Shown: in pieces, positions 47,438 to 56,610 of the stretch
Layout of the letters: each line of letters starts with the position of its first letter
Position numbering within the stretch: position 1 is the stretch's first letter
From: Bacteroidota bacterium
GTDB lineage: Bacteria > Bacteroidota > Rhodothermia > Rhodothermales > UBA10348
Direction of reading: 5' to 3'
Assembly (NCBI GenBank): GCA_022567305.1
Contig: JADFHF010000007.1
Coordinates: 46,584 to 110,583 of the forward strand
DNA: 64,000 nucleotides
Notes under the pieces: model-generated
Told to the model about the DNA's origin: nothing
What the model saw: the letters and a program-made list of their open reading frames with translations, nothing else
The model's database searches: none
Made by a program: the position numbers and the translations under genes

Positions 47438-47595
47438 GCGCAATACTGCCGAGTTACTTTTTGGAGCCGGCAAGGTACTACCCGTCATCGACAGGTGCCG
47501 ATAGGGAGAAACCCGAACGTACTCGAATGACTGGCGAATTGGCGATGGCATCCGTAACCTCAACCTGCGGGAAACACGAACCTCGACCTCATTTC

Positions 47596-48018
47596 ATGCA
47601 ACTGGAACACGTGGGCATCGCCGTCAAGGATATCGATGTTGCTCTTCGAACCTTCGAAGCGCTACTCGGCCATCCTCCGTACAAAGTGGAGGACGTATTA
47701 TCAGAGTCGGTTCGGACTCATTTTTTTGGCGCAGGTAGCGTCAAGATTGAGCTACTCGAGTCGCTCGACCCATCATCCACCCTCGCACGGTTCATTGAGA
47801 AACGCGGTGAAGGCCTGCATCATCTTGCCTTTATCGTTCAGGACTTGGACGCTACGGTAGAGCGAATGCGCGATCGTGGATTCGAGATTGTAGGAGACGG
47901 GATTACGTCGGGAGCAGATGAGAAAAAGATTTTTTTTATTCACCCGAAGTCGACGAACGGAGTCCTGATTGAATGCTGCGCCGACCTTGGCGTGAATGAT
48001 GATTCAGACGACAAATAA
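47596..48018 (+). CDS. mce: Methylmalonyl-CoA epimerase
   Basis: A 140-residue vicinal-oxygen-chelate protein that interconverts the 2R and 2S forms of methylmalonyl-CoA in the propionyl-CoA/succinyl-CoA pathway. The family opening MQLEHVGIAVKDID, the motif GEGLHHLAFIVQDL and the metal-binding Glu in VLIECC are clear. The start at ATG 47596 is chosen because homologues begin there. Upstream in-frame ATGs at 47527 and 47545 would add unrelated residues, and no site has an obvious Shine-Dalgarno. Methylmalonyl-CoA mutase is not in the window. Confidence 0.9.
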   Translation: MQLEHVGIAVKDIDVALRTFEALLGHPPYKVEDVLSESVRTHFFGAGSVKIELLESLDPSSTLARFIEKRGEGLHHLAFIVQDLDATVERMRDRGFEIVGDGITSGADEKKIFFIHPKSTNGVLIECCADLGVNDDSDDK

Positions 48019-48216
48019 GTTTTCGTGGATCGCTGATAGAACTGAACCGCTTTCCTGTCCAGCTTCACATTTCCTTCACAAAACGGATCTTAAGGCACAC
48101 AAATTGGAGCCGATACCGTCCCAGTATCCTATTTCGTCCGAGAAAATAGTTTTCCAGGTAGAAGGAGGCGGTTCGCTTTAGTCCGTAGATCTATTTCGGA
48201 CTCTATTGAACCGAAT

Positions 48217-48249
48217 TGAGCCGGTAGTGAGTTTTTCACTACCGGCTCA
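48217..48249. terminator. Perfect 14-bp stem-loop between convergent genes
   Basis: Arms at 48217-48230 and 48236-48249 are perfectly complementary (14 bp) around a 5-base loop GTTTT. It lies between the convergent epimerase gene and the small lipoprotein gene, where a bidirectional terminator is expected. No long T-run follows either arm, so termination may rely on stem strength. Confidence 0.6.
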
Positions 48250-48271
48250 CCCATTTTCCGGAAACGTCCAG

Positions 48272-48574
48272 CTACCGAGTGATCGTGACCGTTCTCGGAA
48301 ACACCGAAATGACACTGGTAAAGATCCCAATTATGACGTCCAGCGCATTGTGCTCCGTTTTGATTTCGTAATCATATGCACCATTTGCTAGCTCCGCCGA
48401 GTCTACATCATTGATGGGTACAAGGCCCCACAATACGTACCACTGACGGGCTTCTTCCACGACCCCGGTCTGAGGCCCGTCTCCCACGACATGCCGTTGT
48501 GTAAAACAGCCGGTCAATACAAAACTCGCAGCCAATATCAACATGACTGATTTCATTCTGAATGTGTTTAGCAT
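48272..48574 (-). CDS. Small Bor-like lipoprotein
   Basis: A 100-residue protein with a signal peptide ending in the lipobox LTGC (Cys about residue 23). The mature part (FTQRHVVG, then WYVLWGLVPIN and a final GIFTSVISVFPRTVTI) has the order of motifs of the Bor/Iss small-lipoprotein family and its Bacteroidota relatives. Surface or periplasmic location is inferred. The GAGG sequence five bases before ATG 48574 supports this start over ATG 48556. Confidence 0.7.
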   Translation of the reverse strand: MLNTFRMKSVMLILAASFVLTGCFTQRHVVGDGPQTGVVEEARQWYVLWGLVPINDVDSAELANGAYDYEIKTEHNALDVIIGIFTSVISVFPRTVTITR

Positions 48575-48751
48575 ATCTGCCTCAAGATTGAATTGATGTT
48601 TCAGTAGGTAGCCGCACCGACTATATGAAAGGTATCCTCCCCAAGCGCTTCAGGTTGGTTTCCGAGGATTCCTTGTTTTCGTATCATGGTGCGAACGGAA
48701 ATTGAGTTTCGCAAATGGTCCCATCTCCTCTGTCTTAGATCGCCCTCATAG

Positions 48752-49738
48752 ATGCTGAACTATATCTGGGCTGGACTCATTGCGTTTAGTTTACTTTTTG
48801 CGGCCATTTACGATACCCGCGACCTCCTTAACGATACCTATCGCAATGGAGCAAACTTGCCCCTCCAGCTTGAATTTAAAGGGGAGTATGACAGTCGTGC
48901 AAGGCGGCAGACCGTAACCGTATTGATCGACAAGGACCAGTATACTTCTTTTTACGAGTCTCGTATCACCGAAGACCTGCAATTTGAAGGTGTCCTGGTT
49001 CGAACAGAAGACGGTGTGCAGATCCGATTTGCGAAAGACACCCAGATCCCAAAGCCACTCGGTGTGATCCGGGAAATGACGTCTGCACGTGATAATGATC
49101 TTCGTGGACCGGTCTCGAATTTTCGTCTTTCATCGGATTCCACCGCCGCCGCAACGGTCGCGTTTTCAACCGTTCGGTTCGTAAAAATGCAGGCAATTGC
49201 GGACGCCGCCCTTTCCATGGCGGAGATCGCTGTGTCTCTTGCCCTGGGCCTGATCGGAGTGATTGCTCTTTTCATGGGTCTGCTTCAGATCGCCGAAAAA
49301 TCGGGACTTATTCATTCGTTGGTTCGCGTCACCCAGCCCCTGTTGAAACCGCTCTTCCCGGATATCCCGAAAGATCATCCTGCTCTTGGAATGATCGTTC
49401 TCAATTTGTCCGCCAACATGCTTGGCCTTGGCAATGCTGCGACTCCATTGGGAATTAAGGCCATGGAGGAACTTCAAAAACTGAGTCCTGAGAAGGAGAC
49501 CGCTACAAATTCCATGGTCATGCTTTTGGCGATGAATACGGCAAGCGTCCAGGTCGTCCCTCCCGTTTTGCTGGTCGCGTTGATGGGACTTCAGATCAAT
49601 CAGCTCATGTTCGCCATCATCCTCGTGACGTCCATCTCGCTAATTGTAGCCGTTATCTCGGCGAAGTTGCTTGGGAAGATGAAACGATATCGGGATACAG
49701 ATCCGAATCGGAATGAAAAACTCGCTGAGGGTGCATGA
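48752..49738 (+). CDS. spmA: Spore maturation protein A-like membrane protein
   Basis: A 328-residue nucleoside-recognition (Gate)-domain membrane protein. Helix 1 at residues 1-20 is followed by an inserted soluble segment of about 110 residues (roughly 30-145) absent from the 196-residue Bacillus SpmA. The Gate domain then follows with ALGLIGVIALFMGL, LSANMLGLGNAATPLG and LAMNTASVQVVPPVL. The conserved Asn and the GNAATP loop are present. SpmA and SpmB are needed for spore core dehydration in Bacillus but occur widely in non-sporulating phyla, where the role is unknown. It overlaps spmB by 4 bases. Confidence 0.88.
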   Translation: MLNYIWAGLIAFSLLFAAIYDTRDLLNDTYRNGANLPLQLEFKGEYDSRARRQTVTVLIDKDQYTSFYESRITEDLQFEGVLVRTEDGVQIRFAKDTQIPKPLGVIREMTSARDNDLRGPVSNFRLSSDSTAAATVAFSTVRFVKMQAIADAALSMAEIAVSLALGLIGVIALFMGLLQIAEKSGLIHSLVRVTQPLLKPLFPDIPKDHPALGMIVLNLSANMLGLGNAATPLGIKAMEELQKLSPEKETATNSMVMLLAMNTASVQVVPPVLLVALMGLQINQLMFAIILVTSISLIVAVISAKLLGKMKRYRDTDPNRNEKLAEGA

Positions 49739-50283
49739 TTATGGAATCAGTTCGCACCGTCATGGATATCCTCTCCGTCTTCGTCCTACCGGCGCTGCTC
49801 GTAGGATTCCCCTTGTACGGGCTCTACAAGAAAGTGCCGGTATACGAAGAATTTGTCGAGGGCGCAAAAGGAGGATTTAAGGTCGCAGTGATGATCATTC
49901 CTTATCTCGTCGCGATACTGTTCGCCATCGGAATGTTTCGGGCCTCTGGTGCGATGGAATTCATGACTGAAGGCATTCGACCACTTCTCGGCCTGATCGG
50001 CGTTCCCCCGGAAGTTTTACCCATGATGATATTCCGCCCGCTCTCCGGTTCAGGGTCAGCAGGTCTTGTACTGGATATGATCCAACAATATGGAGAGGAT
50101 TCAATTCTGGTAAAAATGGCTGCAACTATGTTTGGCTCGACAGAAACGACCTTTTACGTGATCGCGGTGTACTTCGGCGCCGTTAATGTGAAACGGACCC
50201 GACATGCCGTTCCGGCTGGACTCATCGCCGACCTCACAGCGCTTCTGCTGTCCGTCTACATTGTAACTTGGCTATTCGGCTAA
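49735..50283 (+). CDS. spmB: Spore maturation protein B-like membrane protein
   Basis: A 182-residue partner of SpmA, also with the Gate fold. It shows the family features YEEFVEGAKGGFKVAVMIIPYLVAI, the loop RPLSGSGSAG and the late ATMFGSTETTFYVIAVYFG. The start codon overlaps the spmA stop (ATGA), which indicates translational coupling and fits a two-subunit complex. A second ATG two codons later is also possible. The gene converges on the M14 peptidase, overlapping it by 12 bases. Confidence 0.9.
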   Translation: MIMESVRTVMDILSVFVLPALLVGFPLYGLYKKVPVYEEFVEGAKGGFKVAVMIIPYLVAILFAIGMFRASGAMEFMTEGIRPLLGLIGVPPEVLPMMIFRPLSGSGSAGLVLDMIQQYGEDSILVKMAATMFGSTETTFYVIAVYFGAVNVKRTRHAVPAGLIADLTALLLSVYIVTWLFG

Positions 50284-51285
50284 GTTCTGTTCGCCAATGG
50301 CCGACAGGCCCAATTCGAGAGCCCGAAGTTGAAGATAGACGGCCTGATCGATAGGCAACGCATTCAATCCATAGGTGGCTTTAGCCTCGGAGATTGCCGC
50401 CGCATTATTGGCCTGAATTCGTAGCTCAGGTAAAGCCTTTTTGAAATTCAGGTAGGCGATCGGCACCCCAGGTTCACGATCTCCCTCAACTATGAATAAT
50501 GGTAATTCGGTTACCAGACTCAGAGGATCGCCTCCCAGTCCCCGTACAAATTCCATGGAGCTGTCTCCAAATAGTTCAGCAGTGTCCGGTTGATCACGCG
50601 AAAGAAAATAGGTTCGCATCGCCGCCCCTTCGGGAGTCGTTGTATATCCCGGGGCAATGTGAAAAAAACCCTTCTCTCCTTTTCGATTATGGTCGTGCAT
50701 TCGCAACCCCACCGAGTGCGCCGCCTCGGTGAAACCGACTTGAAGCTGTTCAGTCCGGTAGGACCAGTTTTTTTCGATGAGAAGCATGGCACCGTCAGAG
50801 AATCCCATGCCGTGCAGACTCATATGGAGCCTGAACGGCCCAGCGCCCGTCAACCACGAGGAAACCAGTTGATTTTCTACTCTGCGATCGGGATAACTGA
50901 ACTCGACGTCCCGGCCAGGGAGCTCTCTAAAAACATGCTCGAGATACGAGCCAAGAGCCGGCCAATCCGACATCCATACCTTGTTGCGCTGTTCTCCATC
51001 CGGATTGACGTGGGGTACAATGTATAGGGAGTGTTCCAGAAAAAATTCTTCGAGTAAATCCCGTTTTGCAAGCCCCTGAACGATGAGGCTTCTAAGCGTC
51101 TCCGGACCCACCGGTTCGTCCGAATGAGCGCCCGCGACGAGAGAGACTTTCTTGTTACCCGTACCGAGCTGCACACCGACGATGGGACGCCCCTCCTCCG
51201 ATTCGCCAAGAATTGAAAACGAGGCGAAATCCGAATTATCCCGGCAGGCCGGTTCAATGATTCGCACTGACTCTTCATGACTCAT
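50272..51285 (-). CDS. M14-family zinc carboxypeptidase-like protein
   Basis: The protein shows the metallocarboxypeptidase zinc site: GAHSDEPVG with His and Glu, and later LHGMG with the third ligand. VPHVNPDGEQRN contains the substrate-binding Asn-Pro-Asp-Gly pattern. A late Glu in LPLFIVEGDREPG could be the catalytic base. No signal peptide is seen with the start used, so a cytoplasmic peptidase or amidohydrolase role is likely. I chose ATG 51285 because starts at 51402 or 51471 would run through the promoter region or into the divergent glgA gene. Its end overlaps spmB by 12 bases on the opposite strand. Confidence 0.72.
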   Translation of the reverse strand: MSHEESVRIIEPACRDNSDFASFSILGESEEGRPIVGVQLGTGNKKVSLVAGAHSDEPVGPETLRSLIVQGLAKRDLLEEFFLEHSLYIVPHVNPDGEQRNKVWMSDWPALGSYLEHVFRELPGRDVEFSYPDRRVENQLVSSWLTGAGPFRLHMSLHGMGFSDGAMLLIEKNWSYRTEQLQVGFTEAAHSVGLRMHDHNRKGEKGFFHIAPGYTTTPEGAAMRTYFLSRDQPDTAELFGDSSMEFVRGLGGDPLSLVTELPLFIVEGDREPGVPIAYLNFKKALPELRIQANNAAAISEAKATYGLNALPIDQAVYLQLRALELGLSAIGEQNLAE

Positions 51286-51427
51286 AAAGGAATCGCGATC
51301 AAATGAAATCGTCTCTGTCAGCAACACTGTATTCTCATATTTGATGATTGGAGGCAAAATCAGTCCCAAAATAGCCCGTATTATGACGTCATTGTAGACC
51401 ATAGACGTTCGTTTTCGCACTCGGCCT

Positions 51428-52885
51428 ATGAAAATTTGTTTTGCCACCAGTGAGTGTGTGCCGTTCGTCAAAACCGGAGGTCTGGGAGACGTTTCTGGAG
51501 CCCTTCCCCGATTTATCGGGGGGCTGGGTCATGAAGTCAAGGTTTTTCTTCCCCTCTATTCTACGATCGACCGCGAAGACCACCACCTCTCTTTCGACAA
51601 GAAACTGTCCGGACTATCGGTAGAATTGGACGGACGCCCCGAAGAGTTTTCAGTATGGCTGGGCAAGCTACCGGACTCGGACGTAGACACCCTGTTTATC
51701 CACTCTCACACCTACTTCGATCGACCTCACATTTACACAGATGACGACGATGAAGACGAGCGATATCTACTTTTTCAATTAGCGATCTTTCGCGTACTCG
51801 AAGAGATGAAATGGATACCGGACGTCATTCATGCCAATGACTGGCCGACCGCTCTTCTACCCGTTCTACTTAGGCTTCGATATCGTCTTCGAGCCTTCTC
51901 GAAGACTGCTTCTGTTCTGACTATCCATAACATTGGCTACCAGGGCACGTTTGATCGGTCAACCATTTCAAAGATCAATCTGCCTGGAAAACGCACAACT
52001 CGTTCGGGCCCCTTTGAACACTACGGCCGATTTTCTTTTCTAAAAGCGGGTATCTGTTTCGCAGACGTCGTTTCAACTGTTTCACCAACGTATGCTGCCG
52101 AAATTCAAACCAGAGAATTTGGACGAGGACTGGAGGATGCCATTCGGACTCGCGGAGATCGGGTTCAAGGAGTGTTGAATGGAATCGATGACAGCACTTG
52201 GAATCCAGCAAGCGACTCGCTCATTCCGTATCCGTATGATGCCGAAAGCCTGAACGTAAAATCTGAGAATAAGCGAGCCCTTCTCGAACGTTTTCAGTTG
52301 CCGACCGACGACGATCTTCCTTTAATCGGAATTATTTCCAGGCTAACCGATCAGAAAGGATTCAATCTTCTCGAGCCGATTCTCGAGTCAATCCTAAGAG
52401 AAGGCGATATGCGTTTCGTCGTATTGGGTAGTGGCGACGAGCATCTTCAGAATGTATTCCGATCGGCAGCGCATGAATTCCCGGATCAGATCGGGGTACG
52501 TATCGGGTATGATGAGTCTCTGTCGCATTTAATCGAGGCGGGCGCCGACATTTTTTTAATGCCCTCTCTTTACGAGCCCTGCGGCCTCAATCAGATGTAT
52601 AGTCTGAACTATGGGACGATTCCAGTCGTTCGGCGAACCGGCGGTCTGGCAGACACCGTTGTGGATCTCGACGAGGACCCCGCGAACGCAAATGGATTCG
52701 TCTTCGACCGCGCCGAGCCGACGGAGCTGGAGAGAGCGTTACATAGGGCCATTTCTCGTTATGACGACCGATTTCTCTGGCGACTGTTGCAGAAAAGGGG
52801 CATGGCTTCAGATTTTTCCTGGACGACATCGGCCGCTTCCTATCTGAGCCTTTACAGAGAGGCTGTCGTCGCATCCGAAATGTAG
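51428..52885 (+). CDS. glgA: Glycogen synthase (ADP-glucose type)
   Basis: A GT5 enzyme that elongates alpha-1,4-glucan from ADP-glucose. The N-terminal motif KTGGLGDVSGALP binds the glucosyl donor, and the C-terminal GT-B domain has the EPCGLNQMYSLNYGTIPVVRRTGGLADTV stretch (the Glu and the following GG are catalytic-site residues), here given in part as EPCGLNQMYSLNYG. Length of 485 is typical. The gene faces the M14 gene with a short divergent intergenic region, and its end faces the TonB-receptor gene. Other glycogen genes are not nearby. Confidence 0.95.
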   Translation: MKICFATSECVPFVKTGGLGDVSGALPRFIGGLGHEVKVFLPLYSTIDREDHHLSFDKKLSGLSVELDGRPEEFSVWLGKLPDSDVDTLFIHSHTYFDRPHIYTDDDDEDERYLLFQLAIFRVLEEMKWIPDVIHANDWPTALLPVLLRLRYRLRAFSKTASVLTIHNIGYQGTFDRSTISKINLPGKRTTRSGPFEHYGRFSFLKAGICFADVVSTVSPTYAAEIQTREFGRGLEDAIRTRGDRVQGVLNGIDDSTWNPASDSLIPYPYDAESLNVKSENKRALLERFQLPTDDDLPLIGIISRLTDQKGFNLLEPILESILREGDMRFVVLGSGDEHLQNVFRSAAHEFPDQIGVRIGYDESLSHLIEAGADIFLMPSLYEPCGLNQMYSLNYGTIPVVRRTGGLADTVVDLDEDPANANGFVFDRAEPTELERALHRAISRYDDRFLWRLLQKRGMASDFSWTTSAASYLSLYREAVVASEM

Positions 52886-52922
52886 ATAAAGAAAACCCCC
52901 ACCGACTGAGATGCCGATGGGG
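52886..52922 (-). terminator. Rho-independent terminator of the TonB-receptor gene
   Basis: On the leftward strand CCCCATCGGC pairs with GTCGGTGGGG over ten positions (two G-U wobbles) around a six-base loop, followed by GTTTTCTTTA. This is a classic intrinsic terminator 36 bases past the receptor stop codon. The stem may also help to stop rightward glgA transcripts. Confidence 0.85.
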
Positions 52923-52957
52923 ATTCCTAGATTAGAAGTTGGCTATTTCGGCCCCCG

Positions 52958-55900
52958 TTATTCGAAGATGTACCGGATTCCCAGCTGGGCTTGCCATCTT
53001 GAAAAGAGTCCGATATCGTCAATGAATGTCTCTTTCGGTCCGGTAAAGTTAAATACCGGCTCCCCGGAGCCATCAAATCGGGTTAGTGTCAATGGCCTTG
53101 TCGCGGCGGGATTGGCGACCTTTCGGACACCCCAGTCTGAATTGATCAGGTTGGCTACATTCAGGATATCTAGACTGATCTGGAGCTTATGGTTCCTTCC
53201 ACCGGCATCGAAAACGATATCCTGCATAATGCGAACATCGATATTGCTATACCAGGGATTTACGCCACCAAACCGCTCGGAAATCTTGCCCCGATTCTCG
53301 CTCAAGTAGTCATCCTGTTCGATGAACGCGTTAAAGGCTGCAGCCTGCTGCTGTGCGCTCATTCCACCCAATGGGTCGAATTGAATCTCAGCCGTATTGG
53401 TCGCGTCGATGGGAACGTAGATTAGATCATTAGGAAAAGTGTCGCCATTCACGTCACCTCCATATGTAAACGAATACCGATTCCCCCCGGCTCCCAGGAA
53501 TGAATTGCCTTCCGCAATTTCAAAGAAGAGACCGACGTGTGTCGCCGTGCGATCAGACCACGTCTTGGTATACGTGCCAGCTCCCACGATCCGATGCCTC
53601 TGACCAAACTCAGAAAAGCTCAAATTCGGTTTATTAGGATCACCCTGCACTGGATTTTCACCAAATAGCACGCTGGCAATTTCAGTGGACTTGAATTGAT
53701 TACGAGCTTGGAGGTAGGTGTAGGAGAGACTCGCATTCAGACCTGAATCAAACGTCTTTCGAAGCTGAGCCGTGATGTTGTAATTCCAACCTTCCGACGT
53801 GTTGTCGATCACATACATACCTGCCGTATCTCCGGCCGGTTCTGAACCTGGAGCAAATAAATTATTGAGCTCGTTATTCGCAAAACCACCGAAATACGGA
53901 CGGCCGTCGTTCAAAGTCCTCACCGGTGTCGCTAGATCCGCATTACGTACAAAAATGTTGTTGATGTCCTTACTCCAGATGAATTCTAGCGTGCCCAACA
54001 GGCCCCACGGTAGCTGGTGATCGACCCCGACATCGACCGTCAAGACTTGTGGCCACTTGAAGTCGTCCACCATCCCGTTGGAATCGAACGATTGCTGCAG
54101 TGTCGTATCGATCTCAGGTCCTCCCAAAAGACTCGTTGGATCCTCGCTCTCGCCTTCCCGCGTGATCACCAACAGCTCTTCGTTTTCATTGAACTGCCCG
54201 GCAAAAAGGTTAGAATTGAAGCCCGGATTAGAGATGACATTCCCAATCCACACGAATGGTACGCGGCCGGTGAAGATGCCAACACCGCCCCTTAATTGGG
54301 TAGAGCGATCACCCTTTACGTCATAATTAAAACCGATTCTTGGAGATAACAGGGGTGTTGCTCCGGCAAGTTTGGACTGATCGATCGTCTCCGGGTTGTC
54401 ATTCTCGTCAAGGAGATTCAGTCCTCTTGAATACGGATTGTCAACCGGATCAGTGTTGTAGATGGGTACATCAACACGCAAACCGTATGTAAGATTGAGT
54501 TTGTCGTTTACGATGAACTCGTCCTGTGCATATACGGATAGTTGTGAGACGTTGATATCCTCGCCCTTAAAGAAGCAAGGTACCCCCGGCGTGGAGCAGC
54601 CGAAATGAATGGTCCAGGCATTCGTGAAAGAGTTGAAGTCGACCTGATCCGGGTTTGCTGGATCCGTGGCGTCAAAGAAATCAGCGATTGATTGAAAGCT
54701 GACATCTCCGCCCAGCGGACCAAAAAGACCGTGCCGACCGAAATTAAACGAGTTGAAGAACTTGAAGTTTTCAAAGTTTACTCCAACCGTAAGCACGTGG
54801 TTGTCCAGGAAGTAGCTAAAATTGTTGGTCAGCTGAAACACATCCTGATCAAGGATATTGTGGATGGAAAATGGCTCGTGTCCAAGCGTCGTATACGTCA
54901 CCCCATCTTCGACGATCTCGATGGTTGGAAAGTCTTCGCTGAACGGATCCCTGTGGTCCCGGAAAATGTTCAGACTCGTGAAAAATCGGTTTGCCCACTT
55001 ATTCGAGCGACTATTCAATTCGAAAGCAACCGAATGAAGAACGTTGTTGATCCGATATCCTGCTTTGCTGAACGGGAGACTCGATGTATTGGGACCGCGT
55101 CCTCCAAAGCTCAATACGAACGGGTGGGGGCCTTGCTCGCGAGACGCGTTCAGGAAGTTATATCTGAGCGAGAGATCATTTCTTTCGTTGATATTCCAAT
55201 TGAGTTTCGCCAGCAATTTCTCATTATCCGTGTCGTGGGTGTAGTCCCGAAACACACCCGGATCATAATCATATGCTGATATCATTCTCTGCCTGATCTG
55301 ATTCATGACCGACTCCTCTACTCGGACGCCGGGAGCACCAGGCAAGAAGTTTGTTCCAGGATCTTGTCGTCGTTCAATCTCACCATTCACAAAGAAAAAG
55401 AGTTTGTTCTTCATCAGTGGACCGCCAAGCGATACACCGAACTGACTGAAGGATAGCTCCGGATTCTCGAACAGTTCGGTGCCACTGACCGTATTTCCTA
55501 CGAAACTCTCATTCCGGGTGAAGAAGTACACAGAGCCCTTGAACGTATTCGTACCGCTTTTCGTGACTTGATTGATTCCGGCGCCTGTAAATCCACCTTC
55601 GCGAACGTCAAAAGGAGCGATCGATACCTGAACCTGTTCGATCGCATCATACGGTACGGGTTGCGCATTGGACTGGCCGCCAGGTTCTGGAGCATCCAGC
55701 CCAAACGGGTTGTTGAAGTATGAGCCGTCAAGAGAAATATTGTTATAGAGCCAGTTGCGCCCGCCGAAGCTCAGGTTGCCGTCACTGCGTGGATCCAGTC
55801 GCGTCAAGTCTCTCGTACTTCGCTTTATAGAGGGCAGCTGAACGACCTGCTCGAAACTGATGGTAGTAGTTGCACCCGTACGGTCTGCGTTCAGGATCTC

Positions 55901-56299
55901 ATCCTGTTCCGCTGTTACGAGAAGTGCTCCAACCTCTAGTGCCTGCACCGCCATTTGATAATTTAGCCGGAGATTCTGAGCGAGACTGAGAAAGACATTG
56001 GATTCTGTACGCGTTTCAAATCCGATGAAGGACACTGTGAGGGTGTAAGGCCCTCCTACCTTCATGTTGAGTAGCGAATAGGCACCGCTCAACCGCGTAG
56101 ATGCACCATACGTGGTGCCAGTGGGTTCGTGGATAGCCACTACGTTTGCGCCTGGCAAAGGTCCACCCTGGTCATCTGTGACTACGCCACTAATAGCAGC
56201 AGTTGTGACACCCTGGGCGTTTGCTCTCGGTGCGATCAGAGTCAGAACGAGGATCGGTAAAATCATGCCGGCGTATAGTTTCTGTAGATGTGTTCTCAT
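52958..56299 (-). CDS. Oar-like TonB-dependent outer-membrane receptor
   Basis: A 1113-residue receptor with a signal peptide (residues 1-28, ending ANAQ). A carboxypeptidase-regulatory-like domain follows (about 32-120, GVVTDDQGGPLPGANVV), then a TonB plug (about 135-260) and a 22-strand-type barrel ending in the aromatic strand LGIRYIFE. The region around YNNISLDGSYFNNPFGLD, then DVREGGFTGAGINQVTKSG, matches Oar-type receptors. No SusD-like partner is adjacent, so a polysaccharide-uptake role is less likely than uptake of peptides or another ligand. Energy would come from the TonB protein encoded at 29 kb. Confidence 0.92.
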   Translation of the reverse strand: MRTHLQKLYAGMILPILVLTLIAPRANAQGVTTAAISGVVTDDQGGPLPGANVVAIHEPTGTTYGASTRLSGAYSLLNMKVGGPYTLTVSFIGFETRTESNVFLSLAQNLRLNYQMAVQALEVGALLVTAEQDEILNADRTGATTTISFEQVVQLPSIKRSTRDLTRLDPRSDGNLSFGGRNWLYNNISLDGSYFNNPFGLDAPEPGGQSNAQPVPYDAIEQVQVSIAPFDVREGGFTGAGINQVTKSGTNTFKGSVYFFTRNESFVGNTVSGTELFENPELSFSQFGVSLGGPLMKNKLFFFVNGEIERRQDPGTNFLPGAPGVRVEESVMNQIRQRMISAYDYDPGVFRDYTHDTDNEKLLAKLNWNINERNDLSLRYNFLNASREQGPHPFVLSFGGRGPNTSSLPFSKAGYRINNVLHSVAFELNSRSNKWANRFFTSLNIFRDHRDPFSEDFPTIEIVEDGVTYTTLGHEPFSIHNILDQDVFQLTNNFSYFLDNHVLTVGVNFENFKFFNSFNFGRHGLFGPLGGDVSFQSIADFFDATDPANPDQVDFNSFTNAWTIHFGCSTPGVPCFFKGEDINVSQLSVYAQDEFIVNDKLNLTYGLRVDVPIYNTDPVDNPYSRGLNLLDENDNPETIDQSKLAGATPLLSPRIGFNYDVKGDRSTQLRGGVGIFTGRVPFVWIGNVISNPGFNSNLFAGQFNENEELLVITREGESEDPTSLLGGPEIDTTLQQSFDSNGMVDDFKWPQVLTVDVGVDHQLPWGLLGTLEFIWSKDINNIFVRNADLATPVRTLNDGRPYFGGFANNELNNLFAPGSEPAGDTAGMYVIDNTSEGWNYNITAQLRKTFDSGLNASLSYTYLQARNQFKSTEIASVLFGENPVQGDPNKPNLSFSEFGQRHRIVGAGTYTKTWSDRTATHVGLFFEIAEGNSFLGAGGNRYSFTYGGDVNGDTFPNDLIYVPIDATNTAEIQFDPLGGMSAQQQAAAFNAFIEQDDYLSENRGKISERFGGVNPWYSNIDVRIMQDIVFDAGGRNHKLQISLDILNVANLINSDWGVRKVANPAATRPLTLTRFDGSGEPVFNFTGPKETFIDDIGLFSRWQAQLGIRYIFE

Positions 56300-56610
56300 G
56301 GCTTCAGATAGTTTTTGCGCGAATGTCAGGAAATACTCCCAATGGCTTCATCGGTTTACAACCACGCTTTTCGATGTCGAATCGAACGATGCGTCCCGAT
56401 GTGTGATCAACAGCGTTGCCTGACTAAACGTTACGAAATTTTTACACGATTGGCCAAGGGAAAAGAGTCCGTCATACCAAAGAATTTTGTAAACGGTCGT
56501 TAGCTCGAAGGCGCGATCTGAGGAATCGTCCATACCGGATCCATGTCGTAAAGAAAATTCTCCAAACAAGCCGATAGCGGCTAATCGACGACCTTCTCCG
56601 ATGCTAGCTC
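56300..56610. other. Intergenic region upstream of the TonB receptor
   Basis: This 311-base gap should contain the receptor promoter on the leftward strand. I looked for a Bacteroidota-type TTTG/TAnnTTTG pair and found no convincing match. No stem-loop, coding remnant or repeat stands out. Confidence 0.4.

Noticed and set aside
54692..55279. Rightward open frame (195 codons) inside the TonB-receptor gene
   Set aside because: Antisense to well-conserved receptor sequence, with no start signal and no family resemblance.
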